Shown one piece after another: positions 16,707 to 24,259 of a DNA stretch of 48,475 bases. The DNA lies in the NCBI GenBank assembly GCA_028282725.1, contig JANQHF010000121.1, positions 1-48,475 on the forward strand. The letters run 5' to 3'. Made by a program: the position numbers and the translations under genes. The notes beneath the pieces are model-generated. The model was not told the origin of the DNA. It searched no databases and saw nothing but the letters and a program-made list of their open reading frames with translations. The first letter of the stretch is position 1. Each line of letters begins with the position of its first letter. The stretch comes from Saprospiraceae bacterium (GTDB lineage: Bacteria > Bacteroidota > Bacteroidia > Chitinophagales > Saprospiraceae).

Positions 16707-17924
16707 TTAATTTCTTTTCCGATTGGATAGCCAAATCAAGCCGATGCCAATGGGCATTAGGGCAGAGACGCTGCATATGATTATATAGTAGAAAGGAATG
16801 AAGCCCAGGGCGGCCCAGAGCAGTGTACCTTGTAAGAATAATATCAACTCACTCAATATAATACCGGAAATCAGTAGTGACAATCCGATTCTAAAATAAC
16901 GGCCCCTGGGATTCAAATATCCCGAATGTATTGCAAATCCGATGATCGCAAATGTAATCATGCCAAGCAGGATTAAATGAATGAAGCCCACTACATAGTT
17001 TCTGATGGTATATGCAATTTGCGCAATGAATGGAAGGACAACTGCTGTCTGTACGATTATTTTAATACAAAATGAAAAGAGTGCAATTGAAAAAAGAAAC
17101 TGGATGATTTTTGAAAAATTCATTCTAATTTTTGTAAAGTATGGAATGATGATTTTCAGGAAGAAGAATAGTGCAATAAGTTGAAGGATTACACCAGAAC
17201 TATTAATGATGAATAATGCAGGAGAAGGATTAGACCAGGTCACAGCTAATGCATAGGTCATAATGCAGGAGATGACTAACAACCAATAAAATGTCTTAAA
17301 CCAATACAATTGCAACGGTGCAAAACTATTTTCCAGTATTCTGAAAAATATGGCAAGTACACCGAAAATAAACCAACCATTAAATTGAAAATGCAGAAAG
17401 AACTGAATAGTTTGATAATAAAAGGCTGAGGTTCTCAAATCGAGAATCATTATCGGTGCCATGGCGAATAGCCCCAAGGTGGAAAGCAGCATAAAGATCA
17501 ACGAAGTCCTGACCAGGAGGGTGGAGTAGGGATGATCAGGTGTCATTGGGACATCCTTGAAAAAAAATATTAAAAAAAGATAGGAAACCAGAACATGAAT
17601 TGTTGAAAAAAATATGGAAAACGCCCCGTATCCCTGGATGGGAAAAGAAACGGCCATGCCTATTACTGAAATTTGTAATAGGACAAATGACCTCTTGTAT
17701 TTTCTGCTGACTTCATTAATGCCGAGGAAGTATGTGATAAAGAAAATAAAGAGGGCCATACAAAGCCATCCCAACATCGCAGTATGAGAATGGCCATGCA
17801 TGAAGTTTCTAAAATCAAGCCAGGAAATTTCAGTAATAAAAGCTATTCTGAGTAAGACGCCGAAAATGGCTGCAATCAGAAAATTCAGCAAGATGACTTG
17901 AAACCAATTTCTGGAATCAATCAT
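16707..17924 (-). CDS. Polytopic membrane protein, heme-copper oxidase/NnrS-like, beside nos genes
   Basis: 405 aa, about 12 membrane helices. Conserved-looking His motifs sit in helices: FMHGHSHTAMLGW near the N-terminus, FFLHFQFNGWF in the middle, and GFIHLILLGM further on. These resemble heme-ligating motifs of oxidase/nitric oxide reductase subunit I and NnrS-type proteins, but the chain is shorter than a true subunit I and I cannot see a full set of copper ligands. It is the second gene after the lipoprotein cytochrome c (27-nt gap), divergent from nosZ. Inference: a heme membrane protein linked to denitrification, perhaps in electron supply or NO handling. Confidence 0.75.
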   Translation of the reverse strand: MIDSRNWFQVILLNFLIAAIFGVLLRIAFITEISWLDFRNFMHGHSHTAMLGWLCMALFIFFITYFLGINEVSRKYKRSFVLLQISVIGMAVSFPIQGYGAFSIFFSTIHVLVSYLFLIFFFKDVPMTPDHPYSTLLVRTSLIFMLLSTLGLFAMAPIMILDLRTSAFYYQTIQFFLHFQFNGWFIFGVLAIFFRILENSFAPLQLYWFKTFYWLLVISCIMTYALAVTWSNPSPALFIINSSGVILQLIALFFFLKIIIPYFTKIRMNFSKIIQFLFSIALFSFCIKIIVQTAVVLPFIAQIAYTIRNYVVGFIHLILLGMITFAIIGFAIHSGYLNPRGRYFRIGLSLLISGIILSELILFLQGTLLWAALGFIPFYYIIICSVSALMPIGIGLIWLSNRKRN

Positions 17925-17951
17925 GGGTTGTTCGTATGAAATAAGTAGATA

Positions 17952-18407
17952 TTACCCGGCTTTTTGAGCGTCGTTATCATAAATCCATTCAAGGACGTCT
18001 CGCGCATCTCCAATGGACAAGTTTTGATTGGGCATTCTTACGAGGCACTGTTTTAACAACTCGCGTGCTGCGGGATCTTCAGCTAACATCACTTCTACAT
18101 TCGTAATCATATTCATGATCCATTCCGGCGTTCTTTTTTCGGTGATTCCTTGAAATCCCGGCCCTACAACTCTTTGAGCAGTTGTCTTATGACATGCAGC
18201 ACATTTCATATCATAAATGGCCTTGCCTCTTTTGATCATATCCGGATCAAGTGGGTCATTTAAATTGACATGGGTGATTTCACCTATTCCTTTGTTATTT
18301 ACCTCTTTCTTTTTTTCATCAGCCTTAGAACCACCTTTGTTGGAGGGAGCGCTATTACAAGCGAGTATTAATCCTATCAGGACTATGAATCCTAGCAGCT
18401 TTTTCAT
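17952..18407 (-). CDS. Lipoprotein c-type cytochrome
   Basis: 151 aa. The lipobox LILAC gives an acylated Cys17, followed by a Lys/Asn-rich linker (18-50) and a single class I cytochrome c domain with heme motif CAACH (69-73) and probable axial Met125 in RMPNQNL. It should sit on the periplasmic face of a membrane. As it is divergent from nosZ and next to an oxidase-like membrane protein, it is the obvious candidate electron donor to N2O reductase (inference). A -7 box TAGATTTG lies 29 nt upstream. Confidence 0.92.
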   Translation of the reverse strand: MKKLLGFIVLIGLILACNSAPSNKGGSKADEKKKEVNNKGIGEITHVNLNDPLDPDMIKRGKAIYDMKCAACHKTTAQRVVGPGFQGITEKRTPEWIMNMITNVEVMLAEDPAARELLKQCLVRMPNQNLSIGDARDVLEWIYDNDAQKAG

Positions 18408-18435
18408 TTCAATCTTATTGTTGTTTTTAAAAAAA

Positions 18436-18443
18436 CAAATCTA
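18436..18443 (-). promoter_or_regulatory. -7 box of the cytochrome c / membrane protein operon
   Basis: Minus-strand TAGATTTG (18443 down to 18436) matches TAnnTTTG exactly. The expected transcription start near 18431 gives a leader of about 23 nt before the ATG at 18407. No -33 box is evident, which fits activator control. Confidence 0.5.
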
Positions 18444-18474
18444 GTAAAGATGGAGCGGGACACAAAGAAAGTCC

Positions 18475-18489
18475 TGATGACTTACATCA
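18475..18489. promoter_or_regulatory. Dyad TGATG-N5-CATCA between divergent nos promoters
   Basis: TGATGACTTACATCA is a perfect 5-bp-arm palindrome centred at 18482, roughly midway between the cytochrome c and nosZ start codons. It is about 65 nt upstream of the inferred nosZ start and about 51 nt upstream of the inferred cytochrome start. The TGA...TCA pattern suits a Crp/Fnr-family regulator, the usual type for denitrification genes (inference). Confidence 0.45.
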
Positions 18490-18498
18490 ATTCGATCA

Positions 18499-18512
18499 GT
18501 GATATTGGTCAT
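18499..18512 (+). promoter_or_regulatory. Degenerate Fnr-like site at about -41.5 of nosZ
   Basis: GTGAT-ATTG-GTCAT resembles TTGAT-N4-ATCAA (4 of 5 in the left half, 3 of 5 in the right). Its centre (18505.5) is about 41-42 nt before the start inferred from the nosZ -7 box, the classic position for class II activation by Crp/Fnr proteins. Confidence 0.4.
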
Positions 18513-18534
18513 AAAAATCTATAAAGAGTACTTA

Positions 18535-18542
18535 TACATTTG
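18535..18542 (+). promoter_or_regulatory. -7 box of nosZ
   Basis: TACATTTG matches TAnnTTTG exactly. It lies 43 nt before ATG 18586, giving a leader of about 39 nt. No -33 TTTG is found at the normal spacing, consistent with dependence on an activator. Confidence 0.55.
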
Positions 18543-18585
18543 GCCGAGCAAAACGCATATTCTGTACAACGTAATTTATAAATCA

Positions 18586-20565
18586 ATGAAAAATCTATCA
18601 TCTAATTTTAAGAATGTTCTTCTCGTTATTGCCGGGTTACTACTAGCGGCTTCCTGCAATACACCTGGCAATGCTTACAAATCCGGAGCACTTGCCGGCG
18701 ATGTTGCATCACAAGTATATGTACCTCCCGGAGAGTATGACGAATTTTATGCATTTATGTCAGGAGGATTCAGCGGGCAAATCAGTGTTCATGGATTGCC
18801 TTCCGGACGACTTTTAAGGATCATTCCAGTGTTTTCTGTTGATGCAGAAAAGGGATATGGCTTTAATGAAGAAACGAAGGCTATGTTGAATACTTCCCAT
18901 GGTTTTATTCCCTGGGATGATGCCCATCACCCTGAATTATCTCAAACCAATGGCGTCACTGATGGCCGCTGGATATTTATCAATGGCAATAATACGCCCA
19001 GAGTGGCAAGGGTAGATTTATCGACCTTTGAAACCGCAGAAATTATTGAAATCCCCAATAGCGGTGGAAATCACAGCTCACCATTCACTACGGAAAATAC
19101 CGAATACGTAGTGGCAGGTACGCGGTTTGGAGTGCCTTATCCGCAGCAGGACGTAGCCATCGATTCTTATGCGGAAAATTTCAAGGGAATGCTGACATAC
19201 ATCAGTGTCAGTGAAGAAGGTGATATGGATGTCGCTTTTCAAATATTGCTACCGGCATTTGATTATGATCTCGCTCATTCCGGAAAGGGAAAATCTCATG
19301 GATGGACTTTCTTTACTACCTATAATACGGAAGAGAAGGCAACACTTCTTGAGGTCACGGCTTCACAAAATGATAAGGACTACATTGCCGCAGTGAATTG
19401 GAAGAAAGCGGAAGAATATCTGGCACAGGGTAAGTTCAGAGAGGTTGCTGCCAACTATGCAGACAACGAATACGACGAATCCACTCAGATGGCCACATCT
19501 ACGATGAAGAATTCTGTGAAGATTCTGACTCCTGAAGATTGTCCCGGTCTCGTGTATTTCCTCCCTACTCCCAAATCTCCTCATGGTGTAGATGTAGATC
19601 CAACCGGAGAATACATCGTGGGTAACGGAAAGCTGTCAGCTGATTTGACAGTTCACTCATTTACGAAAATGCTTGCAGCCATTGAAAATGAATCATTTGA
19701 AAAAGTGGTCGCCGGAGTTCCTGTCCTACAATTTGAAGAAGTGGTGGCAGGAGTAGTTCCTGAGGCAGGACTTGGACCATTACACACCGAATTTGATGCC
19801 AATGGCAATGCCTACACATCATTCTTTATTACATCGGAGGTCGTGAAATGGAAAGTTGGCTCATGGGAAGTGCTTGATCGCGCACCCTCTTACTATTCCA
19901 TAGGTCACCTGATGATACCCGGGGGGGATTCGAAAGAACCTCAGGGCAAGTATTTGGTAGCCTTGAATAAGATCACAAAAGATCGATACCTTCCCACTGG
20001 TCCGGAATTGTGTCATTCTGCTCAATTGTATGATATTTCAGGAGATAAGATGAAGTTACTCCTGGATTTTCCGACAATGGGAGAACCGCATTATGCACAG
20101 GGAATTTCCGCAGATAGAATTCAATCCAAATCAAAGAAATTTTATCCGCTCGAAGAAAACAAACACCCATATGCTACACTGGGTGAAAAGGATGCAAGAG
20201 TTGAACGGGCCGGAAATAACGTGCATGTATACATGACTACCATTCGAAGCCACTTTGCTCCTGACAACATAGAAGGAATTAAGGTAGGCGACAAGGTATA
20301 TTTCCATGTTACCAACCTGGAACAGGACTGGGATGTGCCTCACGGTTTTGCCATGATGGGAGCAAACAATGCAGAGCTATTAATTATGCCCGGACAAACG
20401 GAAACTCTGCTTTGGGAGCCTAAAACTGTAGGAGTCTTTCCTTTTTACTGCACTGATTTTTGTTCAGCACTACATCAGGAAATGCAGGGTTACGTGAGAG
20501 TATCACCTCGAAATTCTGATATAGCTATGACCTGGAAATTAGGTGAAGACGACCCTGTTCAGTAA
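18586..20565 (+). CDS. nosZ: Nitrous oxide reductase, clade II, lipoprotein type
   Basis: 659 aa, reduces N2O to N2 in the periplasm. The N-terminus has a Sec signal with a lipobox (GLLLAASC, Cys24) and no twin-arginine motif, as in clade II enzymes. The seven-bladed propeller carries the CuZ histidine motifs: DDAHHPEL, GGNHSS, LAHSG and KSHGW, SPHGVDVD and GPLHTEFD. The C-terminal cupredoxin domain holds CuA: a His in DVPHGFA and FYCTDFCSALHQEMQG with two Cys, His and Met. The ATG at 18586 starts the signal peptide; an upstream frame from 18499 overlaps the promoter box. First gene of the nos operon. Confidence 0.97.
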   Translation: MKNLSSNFKNVLLVIAGLLLAASCNTPGNAYKSGALAGDVASQVYVPPGEYDEFYAFMSGGFSGQISVHGLPSGRLLRIIPVFSVDAEKGYGFNEETKAMLNTSHGFIPWDDAHHPELSQTNGVTDGRWIFINGNNTPRVARVDLSTFETAEIIEIPNSGGNHSSPFTTENTEYVVAGTRFGVPYPQQDVAIDSYAENFKGMLTYISVSEEGDMDVAFQILLPAFDYDLAHSGKGKSHGWTFFTTYNTEEKATLLEVTASQNDKDYIAAVNWKKAEEYLAQGKFREVAANYADNEYDESTQMATSTMKNSVKILTPEDCPGLVYFLPTPKSPHGVDVDPTGEYIVGNGKLSADLTVHSFTKMLAAIENESFEKVVAGVPVLQFEEVVAGVVPEAGLGPLHTEFDANGNAYTSFFITSEVVKWKVGSWEVLDRAPSYYSIGHLMIPGGDSKEPQGKYLVALNKITKDRYLPTGPELCHSAQLYDISGDKMKLLLDFPTMGEPHYAQGISADRIQSKSKKFYPLEENKHPYATLGEKDARVERAGNNVHVYMTTIRSHFAPDNIEGIKVGDKVYFHVTNLEQDWDVPHGFAMMGANNAELLIMPGQTETLLWEPKTVGVFPFYCTDFCSALHQEMQGYVRVSPRNSDIAMTWKLGEDDPVQ

Positions 20566-20587
20566 GGCTAACTAATCTAAATAAGTC

Positions 20588-20620
20588 AGGGGAGAAACTA
20601 TGTCTTCTCCCCTCTCTTTT
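20588..20620 (+). terminator. Stem-loop between nosZ and the next gene
   Basis: AGGGGAGAA (20588-20596) pairs perfectly with TTCTCCCCT (20605-20613), followed by CTCTTTT. The short T-run suggests a partial terminator or an mRNA-stabilising hairpin that keeps nosZ message more abundant than the downstream accessory genes. Confidence 0.6.
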
Positions 20621-20632
20621 ACAATCAGTTGC

Positions 20633-21271
20633 ATGAAGAAATATCCAAGAATTCTAATGATCATTGCAGTGCTGCTTTTAATCGGCCTGTTTATCTTTCC
20701 AATGTGGAGGATTACATTGTTGGCCCCTCAGTACCCAAATGGTGTAACCATGTATATTTATATCAATAAGATCGGCGGGGATTCTCCCTCGACACTGCAG
20801 AATATAAATATCCTCAATCATTACATAGGGATGAAGTATATCGAACCGGAATCCATTCCGGAATTAAAATATTTCCCCTACATCATTTATTCGGTTATGG
20901 GACTTGGAATTCTTGCCGCTGTAATAAATAAAGGAAAGTTTTATATGGCATGGGGGATTCTGATGGTAATCCTTGCTGCTTTGGGTATTTATGATTTTTA
21001 TCTTTGGGAATACGACTATGGTCATAATCTCAGCGATACAGCCCCTATAAAGATTCCCAATGCTTCTTTTCAACCACCTTTATTTGGAGTAAAGCAAATT
21101 ATAAATTTCACTGCCATTTCATATCCTCATACAAGTGGTATAATGGCGGGAATTGCAATTGTGCTTTCATTTGTTGCCTGGAAATTAAAAATTAGGAATG
21201 AAAAATATGCCGAACAAGTATCCTCTGATTCTGATGCTTATTCTGGTGTGCTCATGCGCTCCAAAGCCTAG
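20633..21271 (+). CDS. Four-helix membrane protein of the nos cluster
   Basis: 212 aa from ATG 20633. An ATG at 20600 lies in the loop of the hairpin and is rejected. There are four hydrophobic helices: the N-terminal one (RILMIIAVLLLIGLFIFPMW), two in the middle and one near the C-terminus (SGIMAGIAIVLSFVAW). Short loops contain ILNHYIGM and SYPHTSG, with His that could contact copper or heme. It directly follows nosZ, the place where clade II clusters carry a membrane protein (NosB in Wolinella), but I cannot confirm homology. The 3' end overlaps nosL by 74 bp. Confidence 0.75.
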   Translation: MKKYPRILMIIAVLLLIGLFIFPMWRITLLAPQYPNGVTMYIYINKIGGDSPSTLQNINILNHYIGMKYIEPESIPELKYFPYIIYSVMGLGILAAVINKGKFYMAWGILMVILAALGIYDFYLWEYDYGHNLSDTAPIKIPNASFQPPLFGVKQIINFTAISYPHTSGIMAGIAIVLSFVAWKLKIRNEKYAEQVSSDSDAYSGVLMRSKA

Positions 21272-21650
21272 TCCTATAGAATATGGGAGTGATGTGTGTC
21301 ATTATTGTAAAATGACTATAGTCGACCGGCAACATGCTGCCGAACTTGTGACGAAAAAAGGAAAAGTCTACAAGTTTGATGCAATTGAATGTATGATACC
21401 CTATAGAGTTGAATCTAATCAGGAGTACAATTTTGTTCTGGTCAATGATTTCAATAACCCGGGCAAACTGACAGATGCGGAATCGAGTCATTATTTAGTT
21501 TGTAATAATATTCCAAGTCCGATGGGAGCGTATCTTTCTGCTTTTTCTAATCCGGATCATGCCAACAAAATGAAAATGAACAAAGGAGGTGAAATATACA
21601 ATTGGGAAGAAATACAAAAAGAAATTATCAGAGACTATTCTAAATTATAA
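21198..21650 (+). CDS. nosL: NosL copper chaperone lipoprotein
   Basis: 150 aa. The signal peptide ends with lipobox LVCSC (Cys20). The mature protein starts with the NosL metal-binding motif VCHYCKMTI (Cys34, Cys37, Met39), with further Met-rich text (IPSPMGAYLSAF, MKMNKGG). NosL binds Cu(I) and delivers it to apo-NosZ outside the cytoplasm. ATG 21198 or 21207 may be the start. Both lie inside the upstream membrane protein gene in another frame. Confidence 0.92.
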   Translation: MKNMPNKYPLILMLILVCSCAPKPSPIEYGSDVCHYCKMTIVDRQHAAELVTKKGKVYKFDAIECMIPYRVESNQEYNFVLVNDFNNPGKLTDAESSHYLVCNNIPSPMGAYLSAFSNPDHANKMKMNKGGEIYNWEEIQKEIIRDYSKL

Positions 21651-21662
21651 ATTTTTTCAACT

Positions 21663-22220
21663 ATGGAAAGAACCTATTATTTACTCATTTTGATCACTTC
21701 GTTTTTCCTATTCGTATCATGCCAACAGCAAGCGGGAACAGATCAATCCAATAATGCCGGCATCGAATACGCAAAGGGACAATCTACTGTGAGTGACGAA
21801 CTCTCAGAGAAAAATATTCTACAAATTGCTATCGGTTCTGCCGATCACTCTACTTTGGTGGCAGCAGTACAGGCTGCTGAATTAGAAGATGTTTTGGTGA
21901 ATGCAGGTCCACTGACTGTCTTCGCACCTACCAATGCCGCCTTTGATGCCCTTCCGGAAGGTACGTTAGATGACTTGCTAAAGCCGGAAAATAAAGCCAC
22001 TCTTGCCAGAATTATTAAATTTCATGCAGCTCCTGGTGGATATGACGCCAACAATATTCGGGGTGTTATGGGTATTGGTCAAGCGACTGGTGACAAGGTA
22101 AAAGTAGAGGTAAATGATGGTGTGACCACGGTAGACGGTGGCCAAATCATAGGAACGGTAAAGGCCTCGAACGGATTTGTGCATGTCATCGACAAGGTCT
22201 TGTTGCCTCCTGAGAAATAA
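21663..22220 (+). CDS. Fasciclin-domain lipoprotein in the nos operon
   Basis: 185 aa. Lipobox LFVSC (Cys20) and an Asn/Gln-rich linker precede one fasciclin (FAS1) domain (about 50-183) with the signature GPLTVFAPTNAAFDALP and the closing NGFVHVIDKVLLP. FAS1 domains usually mediate adhesion or protein contacts. Here the gene lies between nosL and nosD (12 nt after nosL, 7 nt before nosD), so a role at the N2O reductase or in copper-site assembly is plausible but unproven. Confidence 0.9.
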   Translation: MERTYYLLILITSFFLFVSCQQQAGTDQSNNAGIEYAKGQSTVSDELSEKNILQIAIGSADHSTLVAAVQAAELEDVLVNAGPLTVFAPTNAAFDALPEGTLDDLLKPENKATLARIIKFHAAPGGYDANNIRGVMGIGQATGDKVKVEVNDGVTTVDGGQIIGTVKASNGFVHVIDKVLLPPEK

Positions 22221-22227
22221 TACACCT

Positions 22228-23475
22228 TTGGTAAGATCTCCCGGACATATTATTGTCTTTCTCTTACTTGCTCAGTGCGTTGCAGCAAAGCAAATTATTG
22301 TCTGTCCTGGCTGTCCAATCGTTTCTGTCAACGAAGCGATAAAAGTAGCGCAGCATGGAGATGAGATACTTATTCGATCAGGAACCTACGAGGAATATGG
22401 CATTGTCATAGATAAGCAGATTAAAATTTCGGGAGAGAAGGGTACTGTCGTTGATGGACTGAATAAAGGAGAGATCTTTACAGTAATTGCTGATCATGTA
22501 GAGATCTCAAATCTGACCATCCAAAATGTTGGTACGAGTTATACCGAGGATAGAGCAGGAATCCGAATACGCAAATCCAGGAATTTTAAGATCACTTCTA
22601 ATCGATTAATTAATACATTTTTTGGTATTTACCTCGAACACTCTTCTTATGGAAAGGTGGCGGGAAACTTTGTAGAAGGGGAAGCCGAGGAGGAAATGTC
22701 ATCCGGTAATGCTATTCATGCCTGGTACTGTAATCAAATTGAAATCACAGATAATGAGGTCCGAAATCATAGGGATGGTATTTATTTTGAATTTGTCGAC
22801 AGCAGTTATATAAAAGGAAATCTTAGTGAAGAAAATCTGAGATATGGATTACACTTTATGTTTTCCAATGATGATAATTATTTTCAAAATGTATTCAGGG
22901 ACAATGGTGCTGGAGTAGCAGTCATGTTTTCCAAGAATATAAATATGTGGGATAATCAATTCATAATGAATTGGGGAAAATCGTCCTATGGTCTTCTGCT
23001 CAAGGAAATATATGACGCAGAAATTGTAAATAATCGATTTCAAGAAAATACAATTGGAATCTATGTCGAAGGTTCAACGAGGATTAATTATCGTAATAAT
23101 GATTTTGTGCAGAATGGCTGGGCAATAAAGATATCAGGGGGCTGCCTGGATAATGCAATTTCCCAGAACAACTTTATTTCGAACACTTTTGATTTGTCAG
23201 TGAGAAATAACAAAAATAAAAACCTGTTTGACGGCAACTATTGGAGCTCTTACACAGGCTATGACCTCGATAAGGATGGTATCGGTGATGTAGCTTATAG
23301 ACCTGTTAAACTGTTCAACTATATTGTGGATACTTCACCTGAATCAATGGTACTGATGCGCAGTCTGTTTGTAGACCTTGTTAATTTTTCTGAGAAAGTA
23401 AGTCCGATTTTCACGCCCAAAAATGTAATAGACGCAAAGCCCCATATCCGTCCATTTAAAAGGAAAGCGATATAA
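22228..23475 (+). CDS. nosD: NosD, periplasmic copper-site assembly protein
   Basis: 415 aa from TTG 22228, which gives a clean signal peptide (MVRSPGHIIVFLLLAQCVAA) 7 nt after the fasciclin stop. Upstream starts lie inside the fasciclin gene and give a poor N-terminus. The body is a right-handed beta-helix of about 22-residue turns (ITSNRLINTFFGIYL, ITDNEVRNHRDGIYF, IVNNRFQENTIGIYV). The C-terminal part has LFDGNYWSSYTGYDLDKDGIGD, typical of NosD. With NosFY it supports assembly of the CuZ centre. Its stop and the nosF ATG are adjacent. Confidence 0.93.
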   Translation: MVRSPGHIIVFLLLAQCVAAKQIIVCPGCPIVSVNEAIKVAQHGDEILIRSGTYEEYGIVIDKQIKISGEKGTVVDGLNKGEIFTVIADHVEISNLTIQNVGTSYTEDRAGIRIRKSRNFKITSNRLINTFFGIYLEHSSYGKVAGNFVEGEAEEEMSSGNAIHAWYCNQIEITDNEVRNHRDGIYFEFVDSSYIKGNLSEENLRYGLHFMFSNDDNYFQNVFRDNGAGVAVMFSKNINMWDNQFIMNWGKSSYGLLLKEIYDAEIVNNRFQENTIGIYVEGSTRINYRNNDFVQNGWAIKISGGCLDNAISQNNFISNTFDLSVRNNKNKNLFDGNYWSSYTGYDLDKDGIGDVAYRPVKLFNYIVDTSPESMVLMRSLFVDLVNFSEKVSPIFTPKNVIDAKPHIRPFKRKAI

Positions 23476-23476
23476 T

Positions 23477-24259
23477 ATGATCAGGGTGAAAAACATATAC
23501 AAGTCATTTGATAGAAATGAAGTTTTGAAAGGACTCAACATTGATTTCAAGCCTCAAAGTGTGACAGCTGTGTTAGGTCCCAATAGTTCAGGAAAGACGA
23601 CCTTGATGAAAGCCCTTTTGGGCATGGTGCTGCCTGACAAAGGTGAAATTTGGATCGATAAACTGGACGTCCGCAAAGAAAGTGATTACAGGAAGTTGAT
23701 CGGCTATCTTCCGCAAATAGCAAGATTTCCGGAAAATATTACTGTCCGCGAATTGTTTGAAATGATCAGCAAATTGCGGAATGCTCCTGCAAACAGTGAA
23801 ACGTTAGTGGATTATTTTGATCTGAAGCCATTCCTCAACAAACGTCTTGGTCATCTTTCCGGTGGAACACGTCAGAAAGTAAATATCGTCCAGGCGTTCA
23901 TGTTTGATACACCATACCTGTTTCTGGATGAACCCACGGCAGGTCTTGATCCGTTGTCATTGATCAAATTGAAAGATTTAATCAATGCGGAAAAGAAGAA
24001 GGGCAAGACCATTTTGATAACCTCACATATTATGAGCTTTGTTGAGGAAATGGCGGATGAGGTGATTTACATCCTGGATGGTCAAATTAATTTTAATGGT
24101 CATCCACGGCAAATTATAAGTGAATACCTCGCCAACTCGTTGGAAGAGGCAATTGCAAAGGTATTGCATGGACTACCGGATATCGGCCAGAAGAATGGGC
24201 AGCAAAATACGAGATCGACGATCATACGGAGTTTCAAAAAAGAGAATATTGATGATTAG
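23477..24259 (+). CDS. nosF: NosF, ABC transporter ATPase
   Basis: 260 aa cytoplasmic ATPase. Walker A is GPNSSGKT (34-41), the signature is LSGGTRQKV, Walker B is YLFLDEPTAGLDP, and the switch His is in LITSHIM. Walker A carries Ser-Ser where most family members have Gly-Ala or Gly-Ser. It pairs with the NosY permease and works with NosD in maturation of N2O reductase. It begins 1 nt after nosD and overlaps nosY by 8 nt. Confidence 0.95.
   Translation: MIRVKNIYKSFDRNEVLKGLNIDFKPQSVTAVLGPNSSGKTTLMKALLGMVLPDKGEIWIDKLDVRKESDYRKLIGYLPQIARFPENITVRELFEMISKLRNAPANSETLVDYFDLKPFLNKRLGHLSGGTRQKVNIVQAFMFDTPYLFLDEPTAGLDPLSLIKLKDLINAEKKKGKTILITSHIMSFVEEMADEVIYILDGQINFNGHPRQIISEYLANSLEEAIAKVLHGLPDIGQKNGQQNTRSTIIRSFKKENIDD

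Noticed and set aside
18499-18585. Longer NosZ N-terminus
   Set aside because: The extension overlaps the -7 box TACATTTG and precedes the lipoprotein signal, which starts cleanly at ATG 18586.
24120-24251. Longer NosY starting inside nosF
   Set aside because: The extra 44 residues are hydrophilic, lie in another frame of nosF and precede a perfect NosY N-terminus at 24252.
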